Source: Methylomarinum sp965277025 (lineage in GTDB: Bacteria > Pseudomonadota > Gammaproteobacteria > Methylococcales > Methylomonadaceae). Taken from it: 64,000 nt of DNA. The stretch is from assembly GCA_965277025.1 (NCBI GenBank), contig OZ255706.1:3038001-3102000 (forward strand). The letters run 5' to 3'. Below the pieces are notes generated by a model. The model saw only the letters and a program-made list of their open reading frames with translations, ran no database searches and was not told the origin of the DNA. The translations under genes and the position numbers were made by a program. Each line of letters starts with the position of its first letter. Position 1 is the stretch's first letter. This document shows positions 37,382 through 46,387 of the stretch, in pieces.

Positions 37382-37642
37382 TTTTTCCTCCTTTACTCTA
37401 TGATTGAGCCTGGAAGGTGGCGGTTGCCTGGATGATCTGCCTGAGGGCGATGTAAATCGTCAACGGCCCTTTTAACATTCGCTCTTAAAGAAGCAATCCG
37501 GGGTTCGAGTCATCCATGGCAGGCTACGTTAGCAGTCGGGCTCTAAGGCTCCAAAGTAAAGCGCAGTCTTTAACCGCCATCTTCCACAAGGAACTCTACA
37601 ACATTTCATCATGCGGGGTGGCAATTCTTGCGATGATCGTTA
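37382..37642 (-). ncRNA. IS110 leader, candidate bridge RNA, copy 4
   Basis: 261-nt leader, the same as in copy 5. Confidence 0.55.
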
Positions 37643-37730
37643 GCTTAACATGAAATGATCCATATCGAATGCGCAAGGAGTTCTCAGCCGTGAAAAGGCT
37701 GCTTATCCATATTCAATGAAGTAAGCTGGC

Positions 37731-38951
37731 TTACCCCGGTTGTGTTATATAACCGAATTTTATCAGCGCTCTGATCCAGCGTGGTGCATTGCGTTTGACA
37801 GCCATTTCTTCGTAGTCGATGGTCGAATCCCGGAAATACTCGCCGCGACTAATCATGAAGTAACATGTCCGCAAAAGTTTGTGAGCCAGCGCAATGATGG
37901 CGCGTTGGTGACCTCGCCTAATCGCCAGTGATGTATATTTTGCCTGGAAAACCGATCGGGTTCGGCTGGCGGCATGGGCGCATTCGCAAAGCAGGCGACG
38001 CACATATGGGTTTCCTTTTCGCGTTCGTCCTGATTTGCGTTTGCCGGCAGACTCGTTGTTGCCGGGGCATATGCCCACCCATGACGCCAGCCGATCCGCA
38101 CTGCCAAAGACAGTCATATCCGTTCCGATCTCAACAAGTAGCATGGCTGCTCCAATCAAATCAACACCGGGAATAGTCTGGAGCAATTGCAAAACCGTTT
38201 TCTCCTTCTCCAGTCCGGCCAGCAGTTGTGCATCGAATCTGGCTATGCGTGCTTCCAAATCCTGAATATGCTGCATCAGTTCATTCAGTACGAAGCGATG
38301 GTGCTCGCTCAACTCACCTTGCAGCGCCTCCAGTATATCGGCGCGCGGCGCTTTGAGACGATTGCTGGCCAGCTTCAACACATCATGCGCAGGCTGTCCT
38401 TCAATCAGCGCGTTAACCATGGCGCGCGCGGATTGCCCATGTACATCGCTGACCACCACGCCAAGCCGGATGCCGCCGTCGGTTAATACCTTGTGCAGTC
38501 TGTTCTTCTCAGCAGACAGCATCGACACCAACTTCTGTCGTTGACGTGAAATCAGGCGTAACTGCCGCATCTTTTCCGGTGGCACGAATGAACCGCGCAG
38601 CAGTCCGGCACGGGAAAGCATCGCCAGCCATTGCGCGTCGCCGATGTCCGTCTTGCGTCCCGGCACATTCTTCACATGCCGGGCATTGACGACCCTGGCG
38701 TAAATACCCACATGTTCCAAAGCTGCATATGGGCTTTTCCAGTAGATGCCGGTGCTTTCCATCACCACCTCATCCGGTGCGACAGACTGCACCCAATCGG
38801 CTAATGCACGTCGATCACGTTTGAATGCGCCAAACTGCCGATGCTCTGTCTGAATACCACCATCGGCCTGTTCAACCATGGCGCAGGCGGTAATCTGCTT
38901 TTGGTGAACATCCAACCCGATGACTCGCTTGTGTATTGCAGTGAGTTCCAT
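37731..38951 (-). CDS. IS110 DEDD transposase (copy 5)
   Basis: Intact, 406 aa, identical in protein to copy 4. Confidence 0.9.
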   Translation of the reverse strand: MELTAIHKRVIGLDVHQKQITACAMVEQADGGIQTEHRQFGAFKRDRRALADWVQSVAPDEVVMESTGIYWKSPYAALEHVGIYARVVNARHVKNVPGRKTDIGDAQWLAMLSRAGLLRGSFVPPEKMRQLRLISRQRQKLVSMLSAEKNRLHKVLTDGGIRLGVVVSDVHGQSARAMVNALIEGQPAHDVLKLASNRLKAPRADILEALQGELSEHHRFVLNELMQHIQDLEARIARFDAQLLAGLEKEKTVLQLLQTIPGVDLIGAAMLLVEIGTDMTVFGSADRLASWVGICPGNNESAGKRKSGRTRKGNPYVRRLLCECAHAASRTRSVFQAKYTSLAIRRGHQRAIIALAHKLLRTCYFMISRGEYFRDSTIDYEEMAVKRNAPRWIRALIKFGYITQPG

Positions 38952-39212
38952 TTTTTCCTCCTTTACTCTATGATTGAGCCTGGAAGGTGGCGGTTGCCTG
39001 GATGATCTGCCTGAGGGCGATGTAAATCGTCAACGGCCCTTTTAACATTCGCTCTTAAAGAAGCAATCCGGGGTTCGAGTCATCCATGGCAGGCTACGTT
39101 AGCAGTCGGGCTCTAAGGCTCCAAAGTAAAGCGCAGTCTTTAACCGCCATCTTCCACAAGGAACTCTACAACATTTCATCATGCGGGGTGGCAATTCTTG
39201 CGATGATCGTTA
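38952..39212 (-). ncRNA. IS110 leader, candidate bridge RNA, copy 5
   Basis: 261-nt leader, the same as in copy 4. Confidence 0.55.
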
Positions 39213-39812
39213 GCTTGGGGACTAGAACCTGGTTTTGTAACAGGAGATAGCTGGTACAGTTGCGTGGATAATCTTAAATTGACAAGAAATCATCAGACAG
39301 GATTATTCTTTGCAGTGGAAGGTAATCGATTAGTCTCTGTTGAAAAAGGTTCATGGGTTCAAGTCAGGCAATTAGAAATCCCGGAAGACGGCTTAATGGT
39401 TTGACTCAAAAATTTTGGGTATGTGAAATTATTTCGGACGACCTTGAAAGAACAAGTTCGCCATTACATAAGTTCACTACCTGATGAAGAAAAAACCGCT
39501 GTTTTTGACAAGAAAGCATTTACCGAACAACATGATAGGCATTGGCAGATTGAGCAATATCATCGGGCAATAAAGCAGGTGTGTAATATTGAGCGGTTCC
39601 AGGTTCGCAATAAAAGAGCAATAAATAATCATATTTTTTCTGCAATTTGTGGCTTTGTTCAATTACAAAAATTGAGCTTTGCAGACGTGATTAATAATTG
39701 CTATAGCGTACAGCGGAATTTATTCAACGATGTTATGGCTTCGTTTATCGACACCTTTATGCCAAATATGAATCATTTAAACCCAAAATTTCGATCTGTT
39801 GTCAATGCGTAA
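39213..39812 (+). pseudogene. IS-A copy 1 transposase, C-terminal fragment
   Basis: It continues from 33831 with AWGLEPGFVTGDSWYSC. It has a nonsense change (TGG to TGA at about 39402, in LMVWLK), then the glutamate helix HWQIEQYHRAIKQ and the end SVVNA. So this copy was disabled by point mutation as well as by insertions. Confidence 0.8.
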
Positions 39813-39916
39813 CTTCTAATCTATTAAATAACTGAAATATTTCACAGACTATGCTTTTTAACTCGACTAGTGGTATTATTTTCAAATATTTAGCAACTGC
39901 AATCTTGTAAACACCA

Positions 39917-40654
39917 ATGTCAATCGACGTGCCTGAATCTGTTAAAACCGCTTTGGAGTTTAAAAACGCCACGTTAAATGTGCCGTCGCTCTTATTGCAC
40001 AACGATAACCTGAATCAAATTGCTCATCAATTGCAGGCGAAGGTCAGCCAGGCACCTGATTTTTTCAAGAACTCCCCTATTCTGATTGATTTACACAGCA
40101 TTAATCAGAATGGGTTGACATTAGATCTTGCCGCATTAATACAATTATTAAGAGACAATCAGTTTATGCCAGTTGGCATTCGCGGTGGTTCTGAACAACA
40201 AAACCAACAAGCTTTGGCGTTAGGCATACCTTATCATTCCTCACGCCAGACAAGCGCGCCGGTCAGTAAAAAAGAACCTGAAAAGCTTAAAACAGCTGAA
40301 CAGCCTGTTATATCCCAGCCTGAAAACTCAGTTGAAAATATATTCGTCAATACGCCTGTGCGTTCAGGGCAGCGAATCTACGCACGTGGTGACTTGATTG
40401 TCGCAGCAACCGTCAGTGCGGGTGCTGAAATTATGGCCGAAGGCAATATTCATGTTTATGGAACTCTTAGAGGTCGGGCGCTGGCCGGTGTGCAAGGCGA
40501 TACTGACAGCCGGATTTTTTGTTCCAACTTACAAGCTGAATTGATTTCAATTGCCGGTAACTACAAAATAAGCGATGAAATTGATTCATCATCTTTTCAA
40601 CACCCGGTACAAATTTATTTACAAGATCGCGCTCTTATCATAGCGTCTATTTAA
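39917..40654 (+). CDS. minC: Septum site-determining protein MinC
   Basis: 245 aa. The N-terminal domain (about 1-110, VPESVKTALEFKNATLNVPS) blocks FtsZ polymerisation. A proline/glutamate-rich linker follows, then the right-handed beta-helix C-domain (about 140-245) with SGQRIYARGDLIVAATVSAGAE and GNIHVYGTLRGRALAG, which binds MinD. It is the first gene of minCDE. The IS nest ends 98 bp upstream, so its promoter must lie in that gap or within the inserted IS DNA. Confidence 0.93.
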   Translation: MSIDVPESVKTALEFKNATLNVPSLLLHNDNLNQIAHQLQAKVSQAPDFFKNSPILIDLHSINQNGLTLDLAALIQLLRDNQFMPVGIRGGSEQQNQQALALGIPYHSSRQTSAPVSKKEPEKLKTAEQPVISQPENSVENIFVNTPVRSGQRIYARGDLIVAATVSAGAEIMAEGNIHVYGTLRGRALAGVQGDTDSRIFCSNLQAELISIAGNYKISDEIDSSSFQHPVQIYLQDRALIIASI

Positions 40655-40673
40655 CATTTTCGGAGGAAAAGCA

Positions 40674-41489
40674 TTGGCTAGAGTTATTGTCGTAACATCA
40701 GGAAAAGGCGGTGTTGGAAAAACAACAACCAGTGCGGCGATAGCCATGGGTCTGGCCAAAAAAGGCCATAAAACAGCTGTGATCGATTTTGATGTAGGCT
40801 TAAGAAACCTGGACTTGATCATGGGCTGTGAACGCCGGGTTGTTTATGATTTCATCAATGTCATCAATGGTGAAGCGACGTTGAACCAGGCATTGATTAA
40901 AGACAAACGTTGTAATCAGTTATTTATTTTACCGGCCTCCCAAACGCGGGATAAGGATGCCCTGACGAAAGAAGGTGTTGGTAAAGTACTCGATGAACTG
41001 AAAAAAGAGTTTAAATACATAGTTTGCGATTCACCCGCCGGTATCGAACGAGGCGCGAATCTCGCCATGTATTATGCGGATGATGCATTTGTCGTCACCA
41101 ACCCCGAAATTGCCTCTGTCAGGGATTCGGACAGAATGCTGGGTATTCTGGCCAGTAAATCGCGTCGTGCTGAACTTGGTGAAGAACCGATCAAGGAATA
41201 TTTGTTGTTAACCCGTTACTCACCTAACCGGGTCAAATTGGGTGAAATGCTAAGCTTCGAGGATGTACAGGATATTTTGTCATTGCATCTGCTCGGCGTC
41301 ATTCCAGAATCGCAATCTGTCTTGAATGCATCGAATTCAGGCACCCCGGTCATTCTCGATGAAGATAGCGACGCAGGACAAGCCTATATGGATATCGTAG
41401 CACGCTATTTAGGTGAAGAACGTCCCCATCGATTTATAGACGTGGAAAAGAAAAACTTATTCGGCAAGCTGTTCAGGAGTAAAAAATGA
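40674..41489 (+). CDS. minD: Septum site-determining ATPase MinD
   Basis: 271 aa from a TTG start with GGAGG nine bases upstream. The deviant Walker A is SGKGGVGKTT (10-19), and CDSPAGIERGA carries the switch II region. The C-terminal RFIDVEKKNLFGKLFRSKK is the amphipathic membrane-targeting helix. It forms ATP-dependent dimers on the membrane that recruit MinC and are released by MinE. minE starts inside its stop codon (ATGA). Confidence 0.95.
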   Translation: MARVIVVTSGKGGVGKTTTSAAIAMGLAKKGHKTAVIDFDVGLRNLDLIMGCERRVVYDFINVINGEATLNQALIKDKRCNQLFILPASQTRDKDALTKEGVGKVLDELKKEFKYIVCDSPAGIERGANLAMYYADDAFVVTNPEIASVRDSDRMLGILASKSRRAELGEEPIKEYLLLTRYSPNRVKLGEMLSFEDVQDILSLHLLGVIPESQSVLNASNSGTPVILDEDSDAGQAYMDIVARYLGEERPHRFIDVEKKNLFGKLFRSKK

Positions 41490-41752
41490 GTCTGTTAGAT
41501 TATTTCAGATCCACAAAACCTAAATCGGCATCAGTCGCGAAAGAACGATTGCAGATCCTGATTGCACATGAAAGAACGGTTCGAAACCAACCATCCTATC
41601 TTCCTGAGTTACAAAAAGAACTGCTTGCCGTCGTGCAAAAATATGTTGACGTTGACCAAGACGCCATTTCCGTTAATTTTGAGCAGGATGAAAACCAGGA
41701 AACCTTGGAGTTGAATATTGTGTTTCCCGAAGAATCTGTTAAAAAATCCTAA
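41486..41752 (+). CDS. minE: Cell division topological specificity factor MinE
   Basis: 88 aa. The N-terminal membrane-targeting helix (MSLLDYFRS) is followed by the MinD-contact helix (AKERLQILIAHERT) and the C-terminal dimerisation domain. It drives pole-to-pole oscillation of MinD. It overlaps minD by 4 bp. Confidence 0.95.
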   Translation: MSLLDYFRSTKPKSASVAKERLQILIAHERTVRNQPSYLPELQKELLAVVQKYVDVDQDAISVNFEQDENQETLELNIVFPEESVKKS

Positions 41753-41780
41753 CTTATTTACATTTTATTAAGGAGTCATT

Positions 41781-41981
41781 ATGGCTACAACGACTATTGG
41801 TACCGCCGCCGGTAAAATTTGGGAATATCTGAATGAAAACGGTGAAGCCAGCGTAAATAAAATCATCAAAGAAACCGGCTTGAACCGTAATGAAGTGCAA
41901 CGCGCCATTGGCTGGTTGGCGAAAGAAGACAAATTAGATTTTGAAACGCAGGGAAGAACTGAGTTGCTGTCTTTGAAATAA
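41781..41981 (+). CDS. Small winged helix-turn-helix protein
   Basis: 66 aa consisting of little more than one winged helix: TAAGKIWEYLNENGEASVNK, IIKETGLNRNEVQRAIGWLA, then the wing KLDFETQGRTELLSL. It matches the DUF2582-like single-domain family found in many bacteria. AGGAG lies before the ATG. It follows minE by 28 bp and is closed by a strong terminator, so it may share the min transcript. A DNA-binding role is likely; targets are unknown. Confidence 0.8.
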   Translation: MATTTIGTAAGKIWEYLNENGEASVNKIIKETGLNRNEVQRAIGWLAKEDKLDFETQGRTELLSLK

Positions 41982-42000
41982 AAAACTGACAGGAATATAA

Positions 42001-42029
42001 AAAGGGCAAGTATTACTTGCCCTTTTTTT
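42001..42029 (+). terminator. Rho-independent terminator after the min operon
   Basis: AAAGGGCAAGT and ACTTGCCCTTT pair perfectly around a 3-nt loop and are followed by seven T. It ends the minCDE-wHTH transcript. Confidence 0.9.
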
Positions 42030-42054
42030 GTTTCTAGGGAATCGCTGTGCAACT

Positions 42055-42080
42055 GGAATCGCGAATAAAGCCGCAATTCC
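42055..42080 (-). repeat. Fragment of the five-hairpin repeat (R5), inverted
   Basis: Read on the - strand, GGAATTGCG...CGCGATTCC matches hairpin H1 of copies R1-R3, including the TTTATT loop. It lies 5 bp from the mgtE stop codon and no further part of the repeat is present. Confidence 0.5.
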
Positions 42081-42084
42081 AGGG

Positions 42085-43443
42085 CTACATTAAAAAGATC
42101 GTCGCCAAACCCAGGAAAGACATAAAACCGATCACATCGGTTACGGTTGTCAGCAACACGCCGCCCGCCAGTGCCGGATCAATACCAATTTTATCCAGAA
42201 CCACCGGAATGGTAGCACCTGCCAATGCCGCGCAGATCAAGTTGATAATCATCGCCGCGCCTAACAGCAGTCCTAAATTCATACTTTGGAACCACAGCCC
42301 ACCAATTGTGGCGACGACCACAGCCCAAAGCACGCCATTTATGGCGCCTACTGCCAGTTCTTTTATGAACAGTCTTGGCGCATTGGCATGACTGATTTGT
42401 CGCAACGCCAAGCCTCTGACTACCAGTGTCAATGTCTGCGTTCCGGCGATCCCCCCCATACTGGCGACGATCGGCATTAACACGGCAAGGGCAGCAATTT
42501 GTTCCAGAGTGGCTTCAAACAGCCCAATAACCCAAGAAGCCAAAAAGGCAGTGAACAGATTGATCCCCAGCCAATGTGCGCGGCGCTTGGCACTGACCGT
42601 GATAGGCGCGAACATATCCTGTTCTTCATCCAGCCCCGCCATACTCATGATGTTATGATCGGCTTCTTCACGAATGATATCGACAACATCATCAATCGTT
42701 ATGCGCCCTAAAACACGACGATCATCAGAAATTACCGGTGCAGAAAGCATGTCTCGCTGTTCAAATAAAACCGCAACATCATGAGCTGACATGGAATATG
42801 GAATCGCCGCTGCATTGCTGTCCATTACTTCTGCAACCTTGGTACTGCCATCATGAGTCAACAGCCCTTCCAGATACAACAAACCTTTAAAGTGGTCTTT
42901 TCTGTCCACCACTACCAGGTTATCGGTATGGGGGGGCATCTCTCCGCGCTGCCGCAAATAACGCAACACAACATCTAACGTAACATCAGAACGAATAGTA
43001 ATGACATCCATGGACATCAAACCACCCGCAGAATGTTCATCAAAAGCAAATGCAGATTCCAGGCGGTTACGTTCTTGTAAGCCTATTGCTTCCATGACTT
43101 GGGACAACAATGGCTCTGGCAACACCTGCAGCAGATCCACCATATCGTCTGATTCCATATGAGCGGTCGCTTTGATCAGGTCATTTCGATCCGTTATTTT
43201 CAATAATTCCTGACCGACTTCGGTATTCACTCTGATCAGGATTTCACCCATCACATTCGGTGGAATTACCGCCCATATTTTCGCCCGATATTCAGGCTCT
43301 AATGATTCGAGTATATGTGCTGTTTCGGCTGGATATAAGGAATGAACAAATTCCCTTATCTTGTATTGAGAACCGCTTTTGATAATCTCGTAAGCTTGAT
43401 CCAGCAAAGTCTTGGTTGATTGATTATTGTCATTTTTTGGCAT
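42085..43443 (-). CDS. mgtE: Magnesium transporter MgtE
   Basis: 452 aa. The N-terminal superhelical domain (about 1-130) is followed by two CBS domains (about 135-260) that sense Mg, and five membrane helices (about 285-452). These contain the family segment GGIAGTQTLTLVVRGLAL and PALAGGVLLTTVTDVIGF. It is a dimeric Mg-selective channel closed by high intracellular Mg. A structured repeat (R2) lies 54 bp upstream. Confidence 0.93.
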   Translation of the reverse strand: MPKNDNNQSTKTLLDQAYEIIKSGSQYKIREFVHSLYPAETAHILESLEPEYRAKIWAVIPPNVMGEILIRVNTEVGQELLKITDRNDLIKATAHMESDDMVDLLQVLPEPLLSQVMEAIGLQERNRLESAFAFDEHSAGGLMSMDVITIRSDVTLDVVLRYLRQRGEMPPHTDNLVVVDRKDHFKGLLYLEGLLTHDGSTKVAEVMDSNAAAIPYSMSAHDVAVLFEQRDMLSAPVISDDRRVLGRITIDDVVDIIREEADHNIMSMAGLDEEQDMFAPITVSAKRRAHWLGINLFTAFLASWVIGLFEATLEQIAALAVLMPIVASMGGIAGTQTLTLVVRGLALRQISHANAPRLFIKELAVGAINGVLWAVVVATIGGLWFQSMNLGLLLGAAMIINLICAALAGATIPVVLDKIGIDPALAGGVLLTTVTDVIGFMSFLGLATIFLM

Positions 43444-43496
43444 AAAAACCCAAGTTTGTTAGTTGGCTGACCATTGGTTCTTTCCAATGTTTTTAA

Positions 43497-43640
43497 GGAA
43501 TCGTTGATTTATTCGCGATTCCTACGGCATAGGCATGTACCACCAATACAGATACGCAAGCCATTAATTTTGTAAACAAAGTGGAAATCGCATTTCCTCT
43601 TTGCATCCGCTGACAGTATGGAGGATTTGTTCAACGTTAC
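43497..43640 (+). repeat. Five-hairpin dispersed repeat, copy R2
   Basis: H1 GGAATCG/CGATTCC and the long H4 CAAAGTGGAAAT-CGC-ATTTCCTCTTTG are well kept. H2 and H3 are partly decayed. H5 reads CGCTGA/TCAACG. It fills the gap between rapZ and mgtE. Confidence 0.7.
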
Positions 43641-43698
43641 TGATAAGCAGAAACCGCAGGCAAATCCATTCAAAAAAGCAATGAACTCAGCCAGCTAA

Positions 43699-44559
43699 TT
43701 ATCCTTGCAATTCACGGTGTCTGGCAATGACATTTTTATTATTTTGACGAAAATGCCTCTGCAATGATTCAGCCAGGTAGACGGAACGATGCCTGCCTCC
43801 TGTACATCCTATCGCAACCGTCAAATAACTACGGTTTTCGGCCTCGAATCTGGGCACCCAACGTTCAACAAAGTTGCGCACATCCAGAAAATATTGCCGA
43901 ACTAAATCTTCTTTTTGTAAAAATTCGATAATTTTCGGGTCTTTGCCGGTAAATTCCCGTAATTCATTCACCCAAAACGGATTAGGTAAACAACGCGCAT
44001 CAAAAACAAAGTCCGCTTCAAGAGGTAGGCCGTATTTAAAACCAAATGACAAAAACTGGATGATCATCTGTTTCTGCTCACCTTCACCCAGCTGAACTTT
44101 TAATATTTCCCGCAGTTGATGGTAATGGGTATGGCTGGTGTCGATAACGATATCAGCACATTTAGCCACAGGCCTGAGCATATCCTTTTCGATCCGCAAA
44201 GCTTCCAACAAGGGCGTATTCTCATCACTCAACAGATGTTTTCTACGCGTTTCACTATAGCGGGTCAGTAAAACATTTTCTTCAGCCTGCAAATACAAAA
44301 CTTCGCAATCAATCCCTTGAGAACGAATATAGGCCAGACTTTCGGAGAATTTTTCCAGGGCATCAGTTTTATTTCGGGCATCGATACCAATTGCTGTTTT
44401 GTCATAGGTTTTTTTATCATCCAACATGACATGGCGGATAAAATCTTCCAACAAGGTAAACGGAAGATTATCGATGCAATAAAAACCACAATCCTCCAGG
44501 GTATCGAGGGCAATGCTTTTTCCGGAACCTGAAAGTCCACTGACAATGAGTAATTTCAT
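43699..44559 (-). CDS. rapZ: RNase adapter / nucleotide-binding protein RapZ
   Basis: 286 aa. The N-terminal kinase-like domain has Walker A GLSGSGKS (8-15). The C-terminal domain contains GCTGGRHRSVYLAE and ends near the conserved RHREL. In enterobacteria RapZ guides RNase E to the GlmZ small RNA and so controls GlmS. Here it is downstream of hpf in the rpoN cluster on the same strand. The PTS genes that often sit between hpf and rapZ are not present. Confidence 0.92.
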   Translation of the reverse strand: MKLLIVSGLSGSGKSIALDTLEDCGFYCIDNLPFTLLEDFIRHVMLDDKKTYDKTAIGIDARNKTDALEKFSESLAYIRSQGIDCEVLYLQAEENVLLTRYSETRRKHLLSDENTPLLEALRIEKDMLRPVAKCADIVIDTSHTHYHQLREILKVQLGEGEQKQMIIQFLSFGFKYGLPLEADFVFDARCLPNPFWVNELREFTGKDPKIIEFLQKEDLVRQYFLDVRNFVERWVPRFEAENRSYLTVAIGCTGGRHRSVYLAESLQRHFRQNNKNVIARHRELQG

Positions 44560-44618
44560 TTATATGTTTGAAAGCGTTTGTGACAGATAAAGCCCATCAC
44601 AAACGCTGCCATGCTCAA

Positions 44619-44909
44619 TTAACGATGATTCTTGAGTTTTTCTTTATGCTTGATGATTTGACGATCCAGTTTATCAACCATGTTATCGATGGCTGTATAC
44701 ATATCATCCTGACTATCTTCCGCAAATAATGTTGCGCCGCTGATATGAACGGTGGCTTCTGCTTTCTGTACATGCTTTTCAACGGTCAAAATCACATGGA
44801 CATCCACTACATTATCAAAATGCCGTTTCAACTTACTGATTTTTTCTTCGACATGATTTCTTAATGAATCGGTAATTTCTACGTGATGACCCGTTACGCT
44901 TATTTGCAT
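44619..44909 (-). CDS. hpf: Ribosome hibernation promoting factor
   Basis: 96 aa, the short form. It has the single ribosome-binding domain: MQISVTGHHVEITDSLRNHV, FDNVVDVHVILTVEK, EATVHISGATLFAEDSQDDM, DKLDRQIIKHKEK. It binds the 30S decoding centre in stationary phase. It sits 32 bp downstream of rpoN, the classical arrangement. Confidence 0.93.
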   Translation of the reverse strand: MQISVTGHHVEITDSLRNHVEEKISKLKRHFDNVVDVHVILTVEKHVQKAEATVHISGATLFAEDSQDDMYTAIDNMVDKLDRQIIKHKEKLKNHR

Positions 44910-44941
44910 GAATAGCTCCTGTTGTTAAAGATAATAAAATG

Positions 44942-46381
44942 TCAAAGGACTTTTTTCCTTTGACTGGATGGGGGAATTGACAGTGCTTCGCGGTATTTAG
45001 CCACCGTTCTGCGCGCCACATTGATTCCTTGATCCTTCAGTAGGTCAGCGATTTTACTATCACTCAAGGGTTTAGTCGGTTTTTCCGAGGCTATAAACTC
45101 CTTGATCAAAGATTTAATCGCCGTTGCCGAACATTCTCCGCCACTGCTGGTCGATACATGACTGGAGAAAAAATACTTAAATTCAATTATACTATTTGGC
45201 GTATGCATATACTTCCGAGTTGTCACTCTGGAAATAGTCGATTCATGCAATTCCAGCTCTTCAGCAACATCTCGAAGCACTAAAGGTTTCATCGCAATCG
45301 GTCCATTTTCGAAAAAACCGGTCTGATGGCGAACGATACTTTGTGCCACTTTCAGCAGCGTTTCATTGCGACTGAGCAGACTTTTTATAAACCAGCGCGC
45401 CTCCTGCAAATGGTCTTTCATAAATACATTGTCCTGACTGTTATCCGCCCGCTTGATCAAACCGGAATAAACAGGATTGATTCTAAGTTTTGGTGCGATT
45501 TCAGGATTCAGACTGACCTGCCATTCGCCATTACGTTTGCTGACATAAACATCCGGAACAATATATTCATTATCAGAGTTTTTAAAATAAGCACCTGGTC
45601 GAGGATCCAGACTTCGGATTAACGTCAACGCTCGAGTAAACTCAGTATCCGTCATCCCCAAGCGCCTGGCCAGCCTATTGCGTTGATGCTGAACCAGCTC
45701 ATCCAGATAATCAGTCAGGACAATAGCTTGTTGCAATCCTGTAGTTTCGTCCGGTAATTGTTTTAACTGCAGACGTAAACATTCGGCAAGATCGCGACAA
45801 GCCACACCAACCGGATCAAAATTCTGAACTTGATGTAACACCGCAATAACTTCATCCAGTTCCAGATCTTCCAGTTGCAGGCTTAATCCCTGAAAAATAT
45901 CTTCAATGGCCAGTGATAAATAACCATCATCACCAACTGCATCGATAATGGCGATCGCAATGGCATGATCCCGTTCATTGAATGGACTCATTTCAATCTG
46001 CCAGAGTAAATGATCATGAAGATTTTCGGCCTTGCTGCGATAACTTTCAAAATCAGCTAGATTACCTGCTTCTGCACCACTTGCGGTGCCGGGTGGTATT
46101 AATGAGTCAAAAACATCTTCCCAACTGCTATCTATAGGTAATTCATCAGGTATTTCAGATTGGGAACCTTCACTGGTGACCTGGTCTGTGGTATCTATTT
46201 TTTTTTCGATGGGGTCGACTCTTTCTTCCTCATCAATTTCCAACATCATATTCGAATCCAGGGCCTGTTGAATTTCCTGCTGTAAATCCAAGGTCGACAA
46301 TTGCAGCAATTTAATCGCTTGCTGTAATTGTGGCGTCATGGTCAGGCTATGCCCGATTCGAAGTTGGAGAGATTGCTTCAT
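44942..46381 (-). CDS. rpoN: RNA polymerase sigma-54 factor RpoN
   Basis: 479 aa. Region I (1-50) is glutamine/leucine-rich (MTPQLQQAIKLLQLSTLDLQ) and binds activators. An acidic region II and the core-binding domain follow. A helix-turn-helix (LELHESTISRVTTRKY) and the RpoN box ARRTVAKYRE (about 456-465) contact the -24/-12 promoter. It lies 6 bp after lptB. Confidence 0.95.
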   Translation of the reverse strand: MKQSLQLRIGHSLTMTPQLQQAIKLLQLSTLDLQQEIQQALDSNMMLEIDEEERVDPIEKKIDTTDQVTSEGSQSEIPDELPIDSSWEDVFDSLIPPGTASGAEAGNLADFESYRSKAENLHDHLLWQIEMSPFNERDHAIAIAIIDAVGDDGYLSLAIEDIFQGLSLQLEDLELDEVIAVLHQVQNFDPVGVACRDLAECLRLQLKQLPDETTGLQQAIVLTDYLDELVQHQRNRLARRLGMTDTEFTRALTLIRSLDPRPGAYFKNSDNEYIVPDVYVSKRNGEWQVSLNPEIAPKLRINPVYSGLIKRADNSQDNVFMKDHLQEARWFIKSLLSRNETLLKVAQSIVRHQTGFFENGPIAMKPLVLRDVAEELELHESTISRVTTRKYMHTPNSIIEFKYFFSSHVSTSSGGECSATAIKSLIKEFIASEKPTKPLSDSKIADLLKDQGINVARRTVAKYREALSIPPSSQRKKVL

Positions 46382-46387
46382 GAATAA

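Larger units (their letters stand above)
36078..37642 (-). mobile_element. IS110-family element, copy 4
   Basis: The left flank GGCTGTTTTA is 30 bp past the bcsC stop. The right end is followed by only GCTTA before the next IS110. Confidence 0.9.
37648..39212 (-). mobile_element. IS110-family element, copy 5, tandem with copy 4
   Basis: It is separated from copy 4 by 5 bp. The right flank GCTTGGGGACTAG is the continuation of IS-A copy 1, the partner of the left flank of copy 3. Confidence 0.9.
30868..39818. mobile_element. 9-kb nest of seven insertion sequences plus a bcsC fragment
   Basis: The outer element is IS-A copy 1, with TAGAAGTTACGC at 30868 and GCGTAACTTCTA ending at 39818, flanked by the 5-bp duplication ATCTA (30863-30867, 39819-39823). 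IS-A copy 1 survives as 30868-31028, 33471-33831 and 39213-39818. Within it are IS630 copy 3, which itself contains the complete IS-A copy 2, and IS110 copies 3, 4 and 5. A piece of bcsC lies between IS110 copies 3 and 4. Confidence 0.88.
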
